Source: Actinoplanes sp. M2I2 (GTDB lineage: Bacteria; Actinomycetota; Actinomycetes; Mycobacteriales; Micromonosporaceae). Taken from it: 64,000 bases of DNA. The notes beneath the pieces were generated by a model. It saw only the letters and a program-made list of their open reading frames with translations. It was not told the origin of the DNA and did no database searches. The stretch covers positions 38,399-102,398 of the forward strand of contig NZ_JALPVJ010000029.1 of assembly GCF_023544445.1 (NCBI RefSeq), given 5' to 3'. Shown here piece by piece: positions 46,030 to 55,506 of the stretch. Each line of letters starts with the position of its first letter. Positions within the stretch are counted from its first letter, which is position 1. The position numbers and the translations under genes were made by a program.

Positions 46030-46310
46030 AGAAGGGTCCTCCTTCGATACGGGCGTGCGAGGGCACGCAGGACTGACCGGCCCACCGGGTGCATGGGTCA
46101 GGGCGTGAGATGTGCGGGAGCCCAGCGAGTGCTGGTGCGGTGGTTCGGTGCGGCCGTGGGGCCGCCGCGCGGCGCGGGTGTCGACCAGCCTTGAGCAGGG
46201 TGGTGGACGCGGTTGCCGGGTAGTGCGGCGGAGGGTTCCCGAAGGCGGGACCGGACCGGGTGAAGCGATATATGAGGTGAGGTGTTGCCGGAAACGGTAG
46301 CGGCCGGGTC

Positions 46311-46428
46311 TGTCAGGGCCCGTCGCCGTCAGGTCTGCCGGAAACCGGCTCTGAGCTGCACTGTCAGACATCCGGTGTGCTGCCGGTCGGCAGGAGTGCA
46401 GCGCTGTCAGCAGTCTGTGGGTCTGACA
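46311..46428. promoter_or_regulatory. Cluster of TGTCAG/CTGACA sites
   Basis: TGTCAG begins at 46311, 46362 and 46405; CTGACA at 46423. The 46362 copy sits within TGTCAGACA, close to a palindrome (TGTCnGACA). Four six-base sites within 118 bases is well above the one per about 2 kb expected by chance for both strands. The cluster lies between two module genes and shares its motif with 47670, 54495-54675 and 61661-61727. Confidence 0.55.
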
Positions 46429-46497
46429 AGCCCTCGATCGCGGGGGCACCGCCCAGCGACGAGCGCGGCAGCCCCGATACGTGCGGCCAACCGTGGG

Positions 46498-47460
46498 CTA
46501 TTGCGTGCCGGCTGATGAATCGGAGTAGCGGTGTGGGTTGGTGATCGGGTGGTCGGGGCCGTGATCCGATGGCAGTTCGTGCAGCCATCGGCGTAGTCCG
46601 GGGTCGTGGGTCAGCGTCCAGGCCGGGCCGGCCGGGTGTTCCTGGTGGATGCCGGTGGCGACTGGTATCGCCAGGCGGGTGCCGGCGAGGACGTCGAGCA
46701 GGTGTTGCTCGCGGCGGCGGCCGGGTACGCGCAGCAGCACCGGGTAGTGGGGACCGCCGTGGGCTGTCAGGCGGTCGTAGGCCTGCAGCTTGCGCAGGAC
46801 GGTGCCGATGGTTTCGGTGCCGTTGTCGTGCTCGAGGAAGAACCCGACCTGACGGCCGCCGGCTTCCCAGATGCCGTGCCCGTCCGGTCGGATGCTGGGC
46901 CCGTCAGCGGCCGCGGGCACGCCTGCGTAGACGGCGGTGGCGTGCTGTTCGGACCACCAGCGGTGCACGCGGGCGTTCGGGTCGGTCCGGGCGTAGGCGT
47001 GCAGGTCGATGAACAGCTGGTTGGTGCCGATCAGGTGGCCGAGTTTGCGGCTGCCGATGATGCGTTCGGTGCGTTCGACATTGGAGCGGGGTTCGCGGCC
47101 GTCGGCGCGGAGCGGGTCGTTGTACTGGGTGGGGTAGAGCACGGCGCCGAGCGGGCCGAGGGTGTACAGGTACTGGCGGTCACCGGAGGTGACGTCGACG
47201 AAGCGGGTCACCGCCTGCAGGGCGGACAGGACCGCAAGGCGGAGCCGGGCGGCGCGTAGCGACGGGAACTGGGCGGCGGCGATCTGCGCGGTGGCCAGCA
47301 CGTAATGCTCGGCCAGCCAGGACAGCAGCTCGTGGTCACGGGCGGTGAGCCGGCGCAGGCGGTCCAACCGGTCCAAACGAGCCGACGACCGGACTCGAGT
47401 CGGGGCGGGGGAGGAAGTAGGTGGGCCGGGGACACGATCGGGTTGACGGGCGGCGGGCAC
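46498..47460 (-). CDS. Replication-relaxation family protein
   Basis: A winged-helix front (DHELLSWLAEHYVLATAQIA, RLRLAVLSALQAVTRFVD) and a nuclease-like second half (KLGHLIGTNQLFIDLHAYAR, then RRWWSEQHA and VGFFLEHDNGTETIGTVLR) give the pattern of the replication-relaxation (PF13814) family found in actinobacterial and firmicute mobile elements. It is thought to act on element DNA in place of a classical relaxase accessory. GTG 47460 follows AAGGAG. It precedes the VirD4-type gene's end, same strand. Confidence 0.8.
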   Translation of the reverse strand: MPAARQPDRVPGPPTSSPAPTRVRSSARLDRLDRLRRLTARDHELLSWLAEHYVLATAQIAAAQFPSLRAARLRLAVLSALQAVTRFVDVTSGDRQYLYTLGPLGAVLYPTQYNDPLRADGREPRSNVERTERIIGSRKLGHLIGTNQLFIDLHAYARTDPNARVHRWWSEQHATAVYAGVPAAADGPSIRPDGHGIWEAGGRQVGFFLEHDNGTETIGTVLRKLQAYDRLTAHGGPHYPVLLRVPGRRREQHLLDVLAGTRLAIPVATGIHQEHPAGPAWTLTHDPGLRRWLHELPSDHGPDHPITNPHRYSDSSAGTQ

Positions 47461-47669
47461 GAGTGGGCTCCTTCAGGCGGATGCGGAAGAGGTCGTCCCT
47501 CCGTTGGAGGGGTGTCGCAGTGCGCGCGGCACCGCCGGTGCGGTCCGCACCGGCGATGTCCTGCGAAAACCGGCACCCCGGCCGGTTCTGTCACCGGGTC
47601 GCAAGTGCTCGGTGGTGAAGGGCTGGTGAAGCCCTCCCGGAAGGCACAGCACTCCGCCTCTGACCAGCA

Positions 47670-47695
47670 CTGACAGATTTCTGGCGAACTGTCAG
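47670..47695. promoter_or_regulatory. Inverted CTGACAG / CTGTCAG pair
   Basis: CTGACAG at 47670-47676 and CTGTCAG at 47689-47695 face each other over 12 bases, in the 282-base gap upstream of the replication-relaxation gene. The motif is that of the other clusters in the module. A regulator or replication-initiation site is possible. Confidence 0.5.
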
Positions 47696-47742
47696 CAACA
47701 GTTCCGGCGGTCTTGCGCGGCCGCGGTGGGTGGCGAGGGAGT

Positions 47743-50241
47743 TCAGGTGCCCGCCGTCCCGCCGGTCTTGCCGCGTCGCGGGTGACCGGAGAACTGGTCG
47801 ACGAGTTCGTCGATCGCGCTGGTTTCCTGCCGCGGTACCCGGGCTGCGGCGGCGTGCCGGATCACGCCCGCCTGCCCGACCACGGGTTTCGCCGGGCGGG
47901 TCTTGAAGGTGAACGCCGGTATCTGCCGGCCGTCGACGATCAGCCGGGCCACCGCGGTGTAGGCGTCCAGGTGCGTCAAGTCGTGTTCGTCGAGTTCGGG
48001 CAGGGTGTGCCGGGCCAGGACGCGGGCGTCCTCCGGCGCTGAACTGAAGTAGATCTTGTTGCGGGCGTTCGCGGACACCGCGGCCAGCAGGTCCTTCGGG
48101 AACTGGGCGAGGTCCTGGTGTGACAGGACCATGGACAGCCGGTATTTGCGGGCCTCGGCCAGCATGCTGTCCAGGCTGCTGGCCAGGGTCAGGAAGTTCT
48201 GCGCCTCGTCGATGATCAGCGTGGCGTCGCGGCGCTTGTCCGGGGCCACCGTCGCCCGGGCGGTGGCGGCCTGCCACACCTGGGCCAGGATCAGCGAGCC
48301 GAGCAGTTTGCTGGTGTCCTCACCCAGTTGCCCTTTCGGGATGCGCACCAGCAGGGCACCTCCGTCGAGGATCTGGCCCATGTCGAAACTGGAGCGCGGG
48401 TAACGCATGGTGCGTTTGACGAAGTCGCGCAGCAGGAACGACCGCAGCCGGGCCAGGACGGGGCCGATGACCTGCGAGCGCAGCGCCGGGGTTTGCATGT
48501 CGTACCACTGCCAGAACCCGGACAGCCCGGCCGGGTCGTCCAGGCCGACGGTCATCGCCGAGCGGAACTGGGCGCTGTTGAGCAGCGGCGGGATGTGCTG
48601 CAAGGTGACGTTGCCGTGCCGCAGCAGGGTGAGGCAGGAAACCCGCATGACGTCGTCCATCCGCGGCCCCCACGCCTTGGCGAAAATGTTGCTGAAAATC
48701 GACACGATGTTGTCGACGACCAGGTCCGGGTCGTGGCCCTCGAGCGGGTTGATGGTGGGCGGGTTGTCCTGGTCGGGGTCGAACAGCACCACCCGCCCGG
48801 CGACCGAGGCGGGTAGCCGGTCGAGGACGTCGAGGACCAGGTCGCCGTGCGGGTCGATCACCACGGTGCCGCGCCCGGCGATGATGTCGTCGACGGCCAT
48901 GTTGACCAGCAGGGTGGTCTTGCCGGATCCGGTGGAGCCGACCACGTGCAGCTGATAGCGGGAGTCGGTCACGGCGAGGGCGACCGGGTGCCCGCCGACC
49001 TCGGCGTCGCCGAGCACTTTCGTGCCGCGCCCACCGGTGGGTACGGCCACCGGTGCGGGCATCGACTTGGCCCGCGCCCGGTCCAGGCCGGCGACGGCCA
49101 GGTCGCGGGGGAGCGCGGCCAGGACGGCGAGTTCCGGGGTGCCGGCCAGGAACCCGGCCCCCAACCGGCGGTGCGCGGCCACGGCCACCGGGTGCGGCAT
49201 CCGCACCCGGTGCCCGAGCCGGTTGCGGCCGGCGTAGACGGCGTAGGAGGAGGCGATGGTGTCGGCCACCCCGCGCAGCCGATCGGTGGTGTGGTGGCCG
49301 CCGCGCTGGTTGTCCTTGGCGACGACGTAGCGGATCCCGATTGTCCACAGGCTGTGGACAGTCTTGTCGAGGATCGCCCGGACGTCCCGCTCGACGCCGG
49401 GATCGCGCCGCCCGGCGGCCGGGCCGCGCGTTGTGGTGCGCCCGGTGCTACCGCCGGGCAGGAAGATTTGCAGGAGCCCGAGCAGCGGCGCGACCGGGTT
49501 GATGGCCGGCAGGGCGGTCTTGTTGTCGCGCAGCCGGGTGGCGGCCCGCCGGGCCCGGGCTACCCGCCGTGGTGGGGCGGGCCGGGCCAGGATCTGCACG
49601 CAGGCGTACTCGTCGTTCTTCAGCTGCGCGCCGGCGGACATCAGCGCCCGCAGCGGGTCGTTGTCGTGCTCGGTCTGCCACGGCAGCCATTCCGCGGCCT
49701 GCGGCAGCAGCTGCCCACCGGTCGCCGCCGGCACCCCGACAGGAATCGGAGGCTTCGCGGGCGCGGTGGTGCAGGCGGCGCCGGGCCACGCACCGCGGAC
49801 GGCGGCCTCAACCGCATTGTGCGGGACGGTGCCGGGCACCCACACGGAGATGATCAGCTGCCGGCCGGTCCAGGCGTACTGCCAGACGACGTGCGGGCTG
49901 CCGTAGAGCAGCCGCCGCCACCGGGCCGGGGTCAGCGTGCCGTGCAGGTTCGCCCACAACGCGGCCGCCGACGACACATCAACCTCCGGTGGCGGGGCGA
50001 CCGTGACCAGCCGGGCACCCTCGGCGTGCCGGCGATGCCGCCACCCCGCCAGCACAGTGCGCCCGCCCACGTAGGCCACCACCAGGACGGCGGCGACGCC
50101 GAGCAGCCACGGCCGCTGCCCCACCCACACGGCGGCGGTCACCACCCACTGCCCCGGCACACCCGCAACGAGATCGGCGCCCGGTCCATGCGGACCGGGC
50201 GCCGAGGCAGGCAGGCCGAACAGAATCGGCGGCGGGCTCAC
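47743..50241 (-). CDS. VirD4/TraG-type conjugal coupling ATPase
   Basis: An N-terminal membrane helix (WLLGVAAVLVVAYVGGRTVL, near residue 45), a domain resembling TraC/VirB4 fronts, and an ATPase core: Walker A VVGSTGSGKTTLLVNM (near 430), TVVIDPHGDLVLDVLD, Walker B LIIDEAQNFLTL (near 675), then MVLSHQDLAQFPKDLL. It would couple the DNA substrate to the secretion channel. Its GTG/ATG overlaps the stop of the VirB4 gene by four bases. 832 residues is normal for this class. Confidence 0.88.
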   Translation of the reverse strand: MSPPPILFGLPASAPGPHGPGADLVAGVPGQWVVTAAVWVGQRPWLLGVAAVLVVAYVGGRTVLAGWRHRRHAEGARLVTVAPPPEVDVSSAAALWANLHGTLTPARWRRLLYGSPHVVWQYAWTGRQLIISVWVPGTVPHNAVEAAVRGAWPGAACTTAPAKPPIPVGVPAATGGQLLPQAAEWLPWQTEHDNDPLRALMSAGAQLKNDEYACVQILARPAPPRRVARARRAATRLRDNKTALPAINPVAPLLGLLQIFLPGGSTGRTTTRGPAAGRRDPGVERDVRAILDKTVHSLWTIGIRYVVAKDNQRGGHHTTDRLRGVADTIASSYAVYAGRNRLGHRVRMPHPVAVAAHRRLGAGFLAGTPELAVLAALPRDLAVAGLDRARAKSMPAPVAVPTGGRGTKVLGDAEVGGHPVALAVTDSRYQLHVVGSTGSGKTTLLVNMAVDDIIAGRGTVVIDPHGDLVLDVLDRLPASVAGRVVLFDPDQDNPPTINPLEGHDPDLVVDNIVSIFSNIFAKAWGPRMDDVMRVSCLTLLRHGNVTLQHIPPLLNSAQFRSAMTVGLDDPAGLSGFWQWYDMQTPALRSQVIGPVLARLRSFLLRDFVKRTMRYPRSSFDMGQILDGGALLVRIPKGQLGEDTSKLLGSLILAQVWQAATARATVAPDKRRDATLIIDEAQNFLTLASSLDSMLAEARKYRLSMVLSHQDLAQFPKDLLAAVSANARNKIYFSSAPEDARVLARHTLPELDEHDLTHLDAYTAVARLIVDGRQIPAFTFKTRPAKPVVGQAGVIRHAAAARVPRQETSAIDELVDQFSGHPRRGKTGGTAGT

Positions 50242-52037
50242 AGGTCCGGCTCCTCGGCCAGGCCGGCCAACTCGGCCGGTGTCGTCGTGGCCAGGGCGTG
50301 CTCGGCCTGGGAGGCGATCGCTTCGAACGCGGTCCGGTTGCTGCCGCAGACCAGCAGCCCGTGACCGACCCGGGCTCCGAGCAGCATCCGCCGTTCCCCG
50401 CCGGTGAGCCCGAACGCGTCCGCGACCTGGTCGATGGCCTGCGGGGCCTGCTTGAGCAGCACCTGGGTGGCGGCGTTACTGACCACAGCCCGCCCCAGGT
50501 CGGTGCCGAGCACGTCCGTGACGTCCTGGGTGATCACCGACAGGCCCGCGTTGCGTTTGCGGGCCGCCTTGCTCATCTTGAACAGGAACTTCGCGCCTTC
50601 GCCGTCGCGCATCAGCAGCCACGCCTCGTCCACTACGACCAGCCGTTTCACCCCCATCCCGGCGGCAGGGGTGTCGACGCTGCGCCAGATCGCGTCCAGG
50701 GCGAGCAGCTGCCCGACGGTGCGCAACTCCTCAGGCAGCTGCCGCAGCGACCACACCACCAGGTGCCCGTCCGGGCGGGTGGTGGTCGCCGCGTCGAACA
50801 GCCCGGAGAACGAGCCGTGCACCCACGGCGCCAGCCGGGCAGCAAGCCGACCCCCATGCTCATCCTCATCGGCGTTCAGGACGGCGGTCAGGTCCTTGAG
50901 TAGCGGGGCGGGACGGTGGTGGGTGCCCGGGTCGGCGGTGATCCCGGCCTGCCGGTAGACGAACAGGATCGCCCGGTCCAAGGCGGCCCGCTCCGCCGGC
51001 GGGGGCGTCTCGGCCAGCAGCACACTGATCAAGGTGTGCAGGAACAACCCGCGCCGGGTCAGCACGTCCGCCCGGGTGTCACCGGCCGGCAGATCCAACG
51101 GGTTGATCTTCACCCCGGCCGCGCCGAGCCGCAGGACGGTGCCACCTACGGCGTCGGCCAGGCGCAGGTACTCGTCTTCGGGGTCGACGACGGCGACCTG
51201 CACCCCCTGGTACAGGTTGCGGAGCACGTCGAGTTTGACGAAGTAGCTTTTCCCCGCCCCCGAGCGGGCCAGGACTATCGAGTTGTAGTTCTCCTGAGCC
51301 CACCGGTCCCACCACACGATCCCGTGGGAGTCCGGGTTGATGCCATAAAGGACGCCGCCGGTCGGGGCCGGGTCGCCGGGCAGCGGCGCCGGCAGATCCG
51401 CCGAGGCCAACGGAAAACTCGCCGCCAGCGCTTGGGTGTCCATGATCCGGCGCATCTGCAGACCGTCGGTGGCCAACGGCAAGGTGGTGGTCCACCCGGA
51501 CAGGTGCCGCCACGTCGCCGGCTGCACCTCGATCAGCGTCGACGCCGCAGCCGTTCTCACCTGCAGGCAGGCGTCGGCCAGCTCGGCCTCGGTGCGGGCG
51601 TGCACGGTCAGATACAACCCGACCCGGAACAGTTTCGCCGCACCCCGGGCAAGCCGTTCGGCCAGGTCCGCGGCATCCTCGGCCGCGGCCTGCACGTACG
51701 GGTCGGCGAGTTTGCCGTGGCCCGCGTCGGCGCGCCGCGACGACTCGAACCGAGCCCGCTGCTTGCGCAGCCGGTCAGCGGCGACCGGGGCGGGGATCGG
51801 GTCGATGTGCAGGGCCAGATCCAGCCGGCCCGGCCACGACAGCAGCGGCTCGAGCCAGGCCGGGCCGACCTCGGCCGGATACCCGGTGACCACCAGCGTG
51901 GCGGCGTAGCCGTCCCCGACCCGCACATGGCGGGCGGTGACCTCCACCGACGCCGGCGCCGTAGTGGCGGCCAGCGCCGTGAACGAATGACCCGGTGACG
52001 TCGTAGGCGGGTGGCGCTTACGGATGAGGGCTTTCAC
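50238..52037 (-). CDS. VirB4-type secretion ATPase
   Basis: Walker A NSIVLARSGAGKSYFVKLDV (near residue 255), VAVVDPEDEYLRLADAVGG, Walker B KRLVVVDEAWLLMRDGEG (near 465) and SVITQDVTDVLGTDLGRAVV follow the VirB4/TrbE pattern. The protein powers assembly and DNA transfer through the channel at the inner membrane. It overlaps its neighbours on both sides (50238-50241 and 52034-52037), so translation of the ATPase set is coupled. Confidence 0.9.
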   Translation of the reverse strand: MKALIRKRHPPTTSPGHSFTALAATTAPASVEVTARHVRVGDGYAATLVVTGYPAEVGPAWLEPLLSWPGRLDLALHIDPIPAPVAADRLRKQRARFESSRRADAGHGKLADPYVQAAAEDAADLAERLARGAAKLFRVGLYLTVHARTEAELADACLQVRTAAASTLIEVQPATWRHLSGWTTTLPLATDGLQMRRIMDTQALAASFPLASADLPAPLPGDPAPTGGVLYGINPDSHGIVWWDRWAQENYNSIVLARSGAGKSYFVKLDVLRNLYQGVQVAVVDPEDEYLRLADAVGGTVLRLGAAGVKINPLDLPAGDTRADVLTRRGLFLHTLISVLLAETPPPAERAALDRAILFVYRQAGITADPGTHHRPAPLLKDLTAVLNADEDEHGGRLAARLAPWVHGSFSGLFDAATTTRPDGHLVVWSLRQLPEELRTVGQLLALDAIWRSVDTPAAGMGVKRLVVVDEAWLLMRDGEGAKFLFKMSKAARKRNAGLSVITQDVTDVLGTDLGRAVVSNAATQVLLKQAPQAIDQVADAFGLTGGERRMLLGARVGHGLLVCGSNRTAFEAIASQAEHALATTTPAELAGLAEEPDL

Positions 52038-52990
52038 GTGGGGCTCCTGAAGGTGATGGGTGCGGGGCCGGTGATGACGGTGTCAGGGGCGGCCAGCCCG
52101 CCACGCCGCGGCGCCCGGTAGGGGTCGGCTGCCGCCGCCAGGGCCGCGGTGGCGGCGTGCCCGTCCAGAACACGGGTGGTGACACCCAGCCCGGACAGCG
52201 CCCGGACGGTGCCGTCCGCGCGGCGCCGGGCGGCGTGCTCCCCGCGCTCGCCGCCGCTGGTGCGGGTGACGATCAGGACCTGCCGGCGCAGCGGATCGCG
52301 GCGCTCGGCCAGCTCTTCGAGGAACCGGGCGTGATCGCCGGCTGCGGCCGCCAGCGCGGGGTGCGGCATTCCGGCGGCAGCTGCAGCCAGGGTGCTCGCG
52401 TGTGAGCGCAGGTCGACCGGCTGCGCGGACACCACGATCTGCGTCGGCGTGGACAGCGAGTTCAGCCACCGGCCGAACGTGGCGATCGCAGCGGCCTGCT
52501 CATCGGCGGTCCGCAACGCCAGGTTCACACTGCTCGCCGCGACGATCGCCGCCGTACTCCCGGCCAGGGTGATCTCCCCGGCGTCGCTGATGCGCTCGGC
52601 CGGCAACGTCAACGGGGCCGGCAGGGAAACCCGCGACGACGGGGCCTGCACCCAGTCGGGGATCTCGGCGGTGGTGTCGGTGGTCGACAACGCCCGCGGC
52701 GATCGGGCGTGGCGCACCGCGGACAGCAGCCACACATCCAGGGCCAGGCCGTCGCGGCGGCCGACGACGAGCCCGAAGACCAGACCGCCGGCGATGACCG
52801 CCGCGCCGAGCAGCACCGGCCCGGGCACCCGCGTGTGCAATCCGTTCCAACCGGCATAGCCGGCCAGGGCGGCGACGGCGAGGATGGCCAGCTGCCGGAA
52901 CGTCAACCCGTACAACACCTTGTCGGGGGCGTCGACGTCGGCCGGCATCCGCGCCCGCACCAGCTCACCCTCACCGCCAGGCGAGCTCAT
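52034..52990 (-). CDS. PrgI/SCO6880-like membrane protein of the transfer channel
   Basis: ATG 52990 (MSSPGGEGELVRARMPADVD) overlaps the upstream stop as ATGA. Two membrane helices follow (FRQLAILAVAALAGYAGWN; VLLGAAVIAGGLVFGLVVG), as in PrgI-family proteins, then a soluble domain with ITLAGSTAAIVAASSVNLAL and a tail. In Gram-positive type IV systems this protein is a VirB3-like part that partners VirB4, and it is encoded next to it here. 318 residues. Confidence 0.8.
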   Translation of the reverse strand: MSSPGGEGELVRARMPADVDAPDKVLYGLTFRQLAILAVAALAGYAGWNGLHTRVPGPVLLGAAVIAGGLVFGLVVGRRDGLALDVWLLSAVRHARSPRALSTTDTTAEIPDWVQAPSSRVSLPAPLTLPAERISDAGEITLAGSTAAIVAASSVNLALRTADEQAAAIATFGRWLNSLSTPTQIVVSAQPVDLRSHASTLAAAAAGMPHPALAAAAGDHARFLEELAERRDPLRRQVLIVTRTSGGERGEHAARRRADGTVRALSGLGVTTRVLDGHAATAALAAAADPYRAPRRGGLAAPDTVITGPAPITFRSPT

Positions 52991-53910
52991 CGGGTCGCCG
53001 CCCGCAGGCCGGGCACCCGCAGCCCCCGGGTGAGCTGCTGCACGACGACCACCCGCACCGCCGCGCCGAGCACATTGCCGCCCCGGCCGGCCGTGCTGGT
53101 GTACCGGTGGATCACCGTGGGCACCTTGACGGTGAGCCACAGCATCACCATCACGACGAACAGGTTCAGCACCCCACCCGGTTCCGCGGTGGGCAAGCCG
53201 AGCTGCGGCACCATCGCGGCCGGGTCGAGCAGTATCCACTGAGCGGCGAACAACACCGCACCCTGGCAGACCGGCACCGCGAGCACACCCAGATAGGTGC
53301 GCCACCACAGCCGGGCGACCGGGTCGGTCTGTGGCAGCGCATGCAACATCAGCGCCAACGGTGCACCCGCGGTCAGCACCAGCAGCAGCGTGAACCGGAC
53401 GATCACCGAACACGCCGTCGCGGCCAACAAGACCAGGATGATCGACAGGCAGACCACGAACAGCAGCCCCCCGCTGACCTCCCGGCCGGCCGACAGATGC
53501 GCCTTGATGGCCTCCACCGACCGGGCCCGGTCAAGGTCCTGATCGGTCAAGGCCGCGGTCACCGCGTTCGCGAAGCCGATCAAATTTGAGGCGATCAACT
53601 GGGAAAAATGTGCGGCGACGAACCCGACCACGCAACGCGGCAGCAGGTCCTTGATCTCGTAGCGGATGTTCTCGTTGCTGCCGGCAACCATGGTGAGCAC
53701 ACCGGCGGCCATAAAGACCAGCACGAAGACGGTGTCGACGACCCACACCGCCCGCCCGGTCAGCGCCTGCACCTGCGGCAAAGCGGTGACATCCGGGCTG
53801 ACCAAAAGCACATCGGTGATGACCCCGATCAGCGCGCCCAGAGTGTCCACCAGCAACCCGGCGAACCAGTCCAGGACCGCGTCAAGCCAGAGCGACGGAA
53901 ACGGGTTCAT
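52987..53910 (-). CDS. TrbL/VirB6-like channel protein
   Basis: About six membrane segments: AVLDWFAGLLVDTLGALIGV, VVDTVFVLVFMAAGVLTMVA, CVVGFVAAHFSQLIASNLIG, GLLFVVCLSIILVLLAATAC, TLLLVLTAGAPLALML and VLNLFVVMVMLWLTVKV. The layout (large polytopic protein before PrgI and VirB4) is that of VirB6/TrbL in Gram-positive conjugation. It would form part of the pore. Start ATG 53910, 6 bases after the pilin-like gene's stop. Confidence 0.82.
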   Translation of the reverse strand: MNPFPSLWLDAVLDWFAGLLVDTLGALIGVITDVLLVSPDVTALPQVQALTGRAVWVVDTVFVLVFMAAGVLTMVAGSNENIRYEIKDLLPRCVVGFVAAHFSQLIASNLIGFANAVTAALTDQDLDRARSVEAIKAHLSAGREVSGGLLFVVCLSIILVLLAATACSVIVRFTLLLVLTAGAPLALMLHALPQTDPVARLWWRTYLGVLAVPVCQGAVLFAAQWILLDPAAMVPQLGLPTAEPGGVLNLFVVMVMLWLTVKVPTVIHRYTSTAGRGGNVLGAAVRVVVVQQLTRGLRVPGLRAATR

Positions 53911-53916
53911 GACCGC

Positions 53917-54324
53917 TCACCCCCCGACGATCTGACGGACCACCTGCAAGATCACCGGGGCGAGGACGCCGAGGGCAGCGCCGTACGCGGCGTTGCGGAA
54001 CGCCTCATTGCTCTTCTCGACCCGACCGGGATCCCCACCGGCGGTCGTCCGGTACATGGCACCGAGCAGCGCGAACAGCCCGGCCAGCGACCAGAGAATC
54101 CCCATCAGCCAGACCTGAAGGTTCGTGATCACCTGCGGCAGCGAATTCGCCGCCAGGACAACGGCGCCGCCCGGGCCGGCAAAGGCGGCGTCCGGGAACA
54201 GCAAAATCAGCACGGCCGCGGTAACGGGCACGCTGCAGCGGCCGAGCCGGCGGGCTGCCATGCGAGGCGGTGGGGAGAACGGGACGGTCAGGGCACGCAT
54301 ACGTGCCCACTCGAAACGGAACAT
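53917..54324 (-). CDS. VirB2/TrbC pilin-like protein
   Basis: The N-terminus is basic then hydrophobic (VPVTAAVLILLFPDAAFAGP), a likely cleavable signal, followed by QVITNLQVWLMGILWSLAGL and, after GGDPGRVEKSNEAFRNAA, YGAALGVLAPVILQVVRQIV. Two short helices after a signal peptide fit VirB2/TrbC pilins. GGGAGGTG is 10 bases before ATG 54324. It is the first gene of the transfer operon. Confidence 0.75.
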   Translation of the reverse strand: MFRFEWARMRALTVPFSPPPRMAARRLGRCSVPVTAAVLILLFPDAAFAGPGGAVVLAANSLPQVITNLQVWLMGILWSLAGLFALLGAMYRTTAGGDPGRVEKSNEAFRNAAYGAALGVLAPVILQVVRQIVGG

Positions 54325-54341
54325 GGCGGGGGTTCACCTCC

Positions 54342-54375
54342 CGCCGCGCACCGCCCCGAAAGGCGGTGCGCGGCG
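54342..54375 (-). promoter_or_regulatory. 14-bp hairpin in the leader of the transfer operon
   Basis: The arms 54342-54355 (CGCCGCGCACCGCC) and 54362-54375 pair exactly around a 6-base loop (CCGAAA). On the minus strand this lies 18 bases before the pilin start and just ahead of the ribosome site, so it may stabilise the transcript or control translation of the operon. Confidence 0.6.
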
Positions 54376-54494
54376 ATGCTCAATACAGCGGTTAGGGAAA
54401 CCGCCGCCGAACGGGAGGGCAAGGCGTTACGACACGAGCCGAACGAGGGCCTCGGGAGGAGCTCGTCCTCCCTGTTCGGGTTTGCCAGATGAGG

Positions 54495-54675
54495 TGTCAG
54501 CGCATCATGACGCGGCACCCAAGGCCCCGGCTCGCGCCGGCCCTGCTCTCGGGCCCAGCAACGGGACGAAACCGCGACTTCGGCGCTATCGGATGGCGTC
54601 GCAGCGGTTTCGCACCCTCAAACCGGGCTTTGTCAGTCCGGGTGAACACCTATCGCTCTGACACGCGTCTGACAC
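54495..54675 (-). promoter_or_regulatory. TGTCAG cluster upstream of the transfer operon
   Basis: CTGACA begins at 54658 and 54669, 11 bp apart, forming GTGTCAGACGCGTGTCAG on the minus strand (54658-54675). Further TGTCAG copies begin at 54495 and 54631. The same 18-bp element with one change is at 61661-61678, upstream of the methyltransferase genes. The minus-strand orientation points to the transfer operon, whose first gene starts 334 bases on. The rest of the 54325-54771 gap shows no gene. Confidence 0.65.
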
Positions 54676-54771
54676 AGCCGCACGACGGTACCCAGAGCAC
54701 GGGCGTTATCAGGCTTGCCGACATGGACGGCGAGCTAGATCGCGGTGCGTCAGTGCACGGATCATGGGCGT

Positions 54772-55155
54772 ATGCCGTTCCGTCCGCCGCCCGGCCACGC
54801 TGACCCTGATTCCCGATTCGACCCTTATCGTGAGCGTGCCGGCGCGCTCACGAATCAGGGCGAGCCGTTCGGCGTTGTCTACCTGCGCTTCGGCACATGC
54901 CGGTGGCAACTCGGTGGTCACCTCTGGTGGCGTCGCTGGTCAGAGCCACACGAGCAGGTGACCGGCTACCTCGCCCTCAACCACGGCGGATTCGACGACT
55001 TCGTGGACGACGCGGACATCGTGGTGGACGAGCTGGGGGACTGGGATCGCGGCGTGTTTCCCTACCGCGGCCTGCTCCTCACCGTCGAGTGGCTCGATGG
55101 CGAGGTCTCCCGCCGAGCACGTTCGGAGACTTTCGGACTTGACGCGAGTCACTAA
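54772..55155 (+). CDS. Hypothetical protein
   Basis: 127 residues from ATG 54772 (MPFRPPPGHADPDSRFDPYR). It has a compact core with RFGTCRWQLGGHLWWRRWSE and GYLALNHGGFDDFVDDADIV, no membrane segment, and a short C-terminal tail. Codon use is host-like. No ribosome site is obvious, so the start is uncertain (54745 is possible). Function unknown. Confidence 0.5.
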   Translation: MPFRPPPGHADPDSRFDPYRERAGALTNQGEPFGVVYLRFGTCRWQLGGHLWWRRWSEPHEQVTGYLALNHGGFDDFVDDADIVVDELGDWDRGVFPYRGLLLTVEWLDGEVSRRARSETFGLDASH

Positions 55156-55219
55156 CCCGAGGGGCGGTCGACCAGCGACCAGCACGCGGATCGCGGCAGG
55201 TCCGGGTGCTTCGTCGACG

Positions 55220-55390
55220 TTAGGCCGGTTCCCGTACGCCACCCTCCTCGCCGTCATCAGGCAGCGGCTCGACTGGGGCATCCGGCAACTCATCCCGCGT
55301 ATCCGGCAATAACTCGCCTGCGTCATCCGGCGCGGGCTCGCCAGGATCGATCGGTGGATACTCATCAGGGTCCAGATCCGGCAACGACAT
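55220..55390 (-). CDS. Short acidic, Pro/Asp/Glu-rich protein
   Basis: 56 residues: MSLPDLDPDEYPPIDPGEPA, then DDAGELLPDTRDELPDAPVE. Low-complexity short proteins of this style are frequent in actinobacteria. There is no clear ribosome site. Function unknown. Confidence 0.4.
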   Translation of the reverse strand: MSLPDLDPDEYPPIDPGEPAPDDAGELLPDTRDELPDAPVEPLPDDGEEGGVREPA

Positions 55391-55506
55391 GCGACCATCA
55401 TCGGCTAAACAAACTTCAACTGCTTCTCGGCACACCACCGGAGGCCGCAGGCGCCTCACGACGCCGCCACTCACGACGCCGCTCCCTCGACGGCAGATCC
55501 GTACCT

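Noticed and set aside
48847..50364. Long plus-strand frame opposite the VirD4-type gene
   Set aside because: It is a shadow of a well-supported ATPase and has no recognisable domain.
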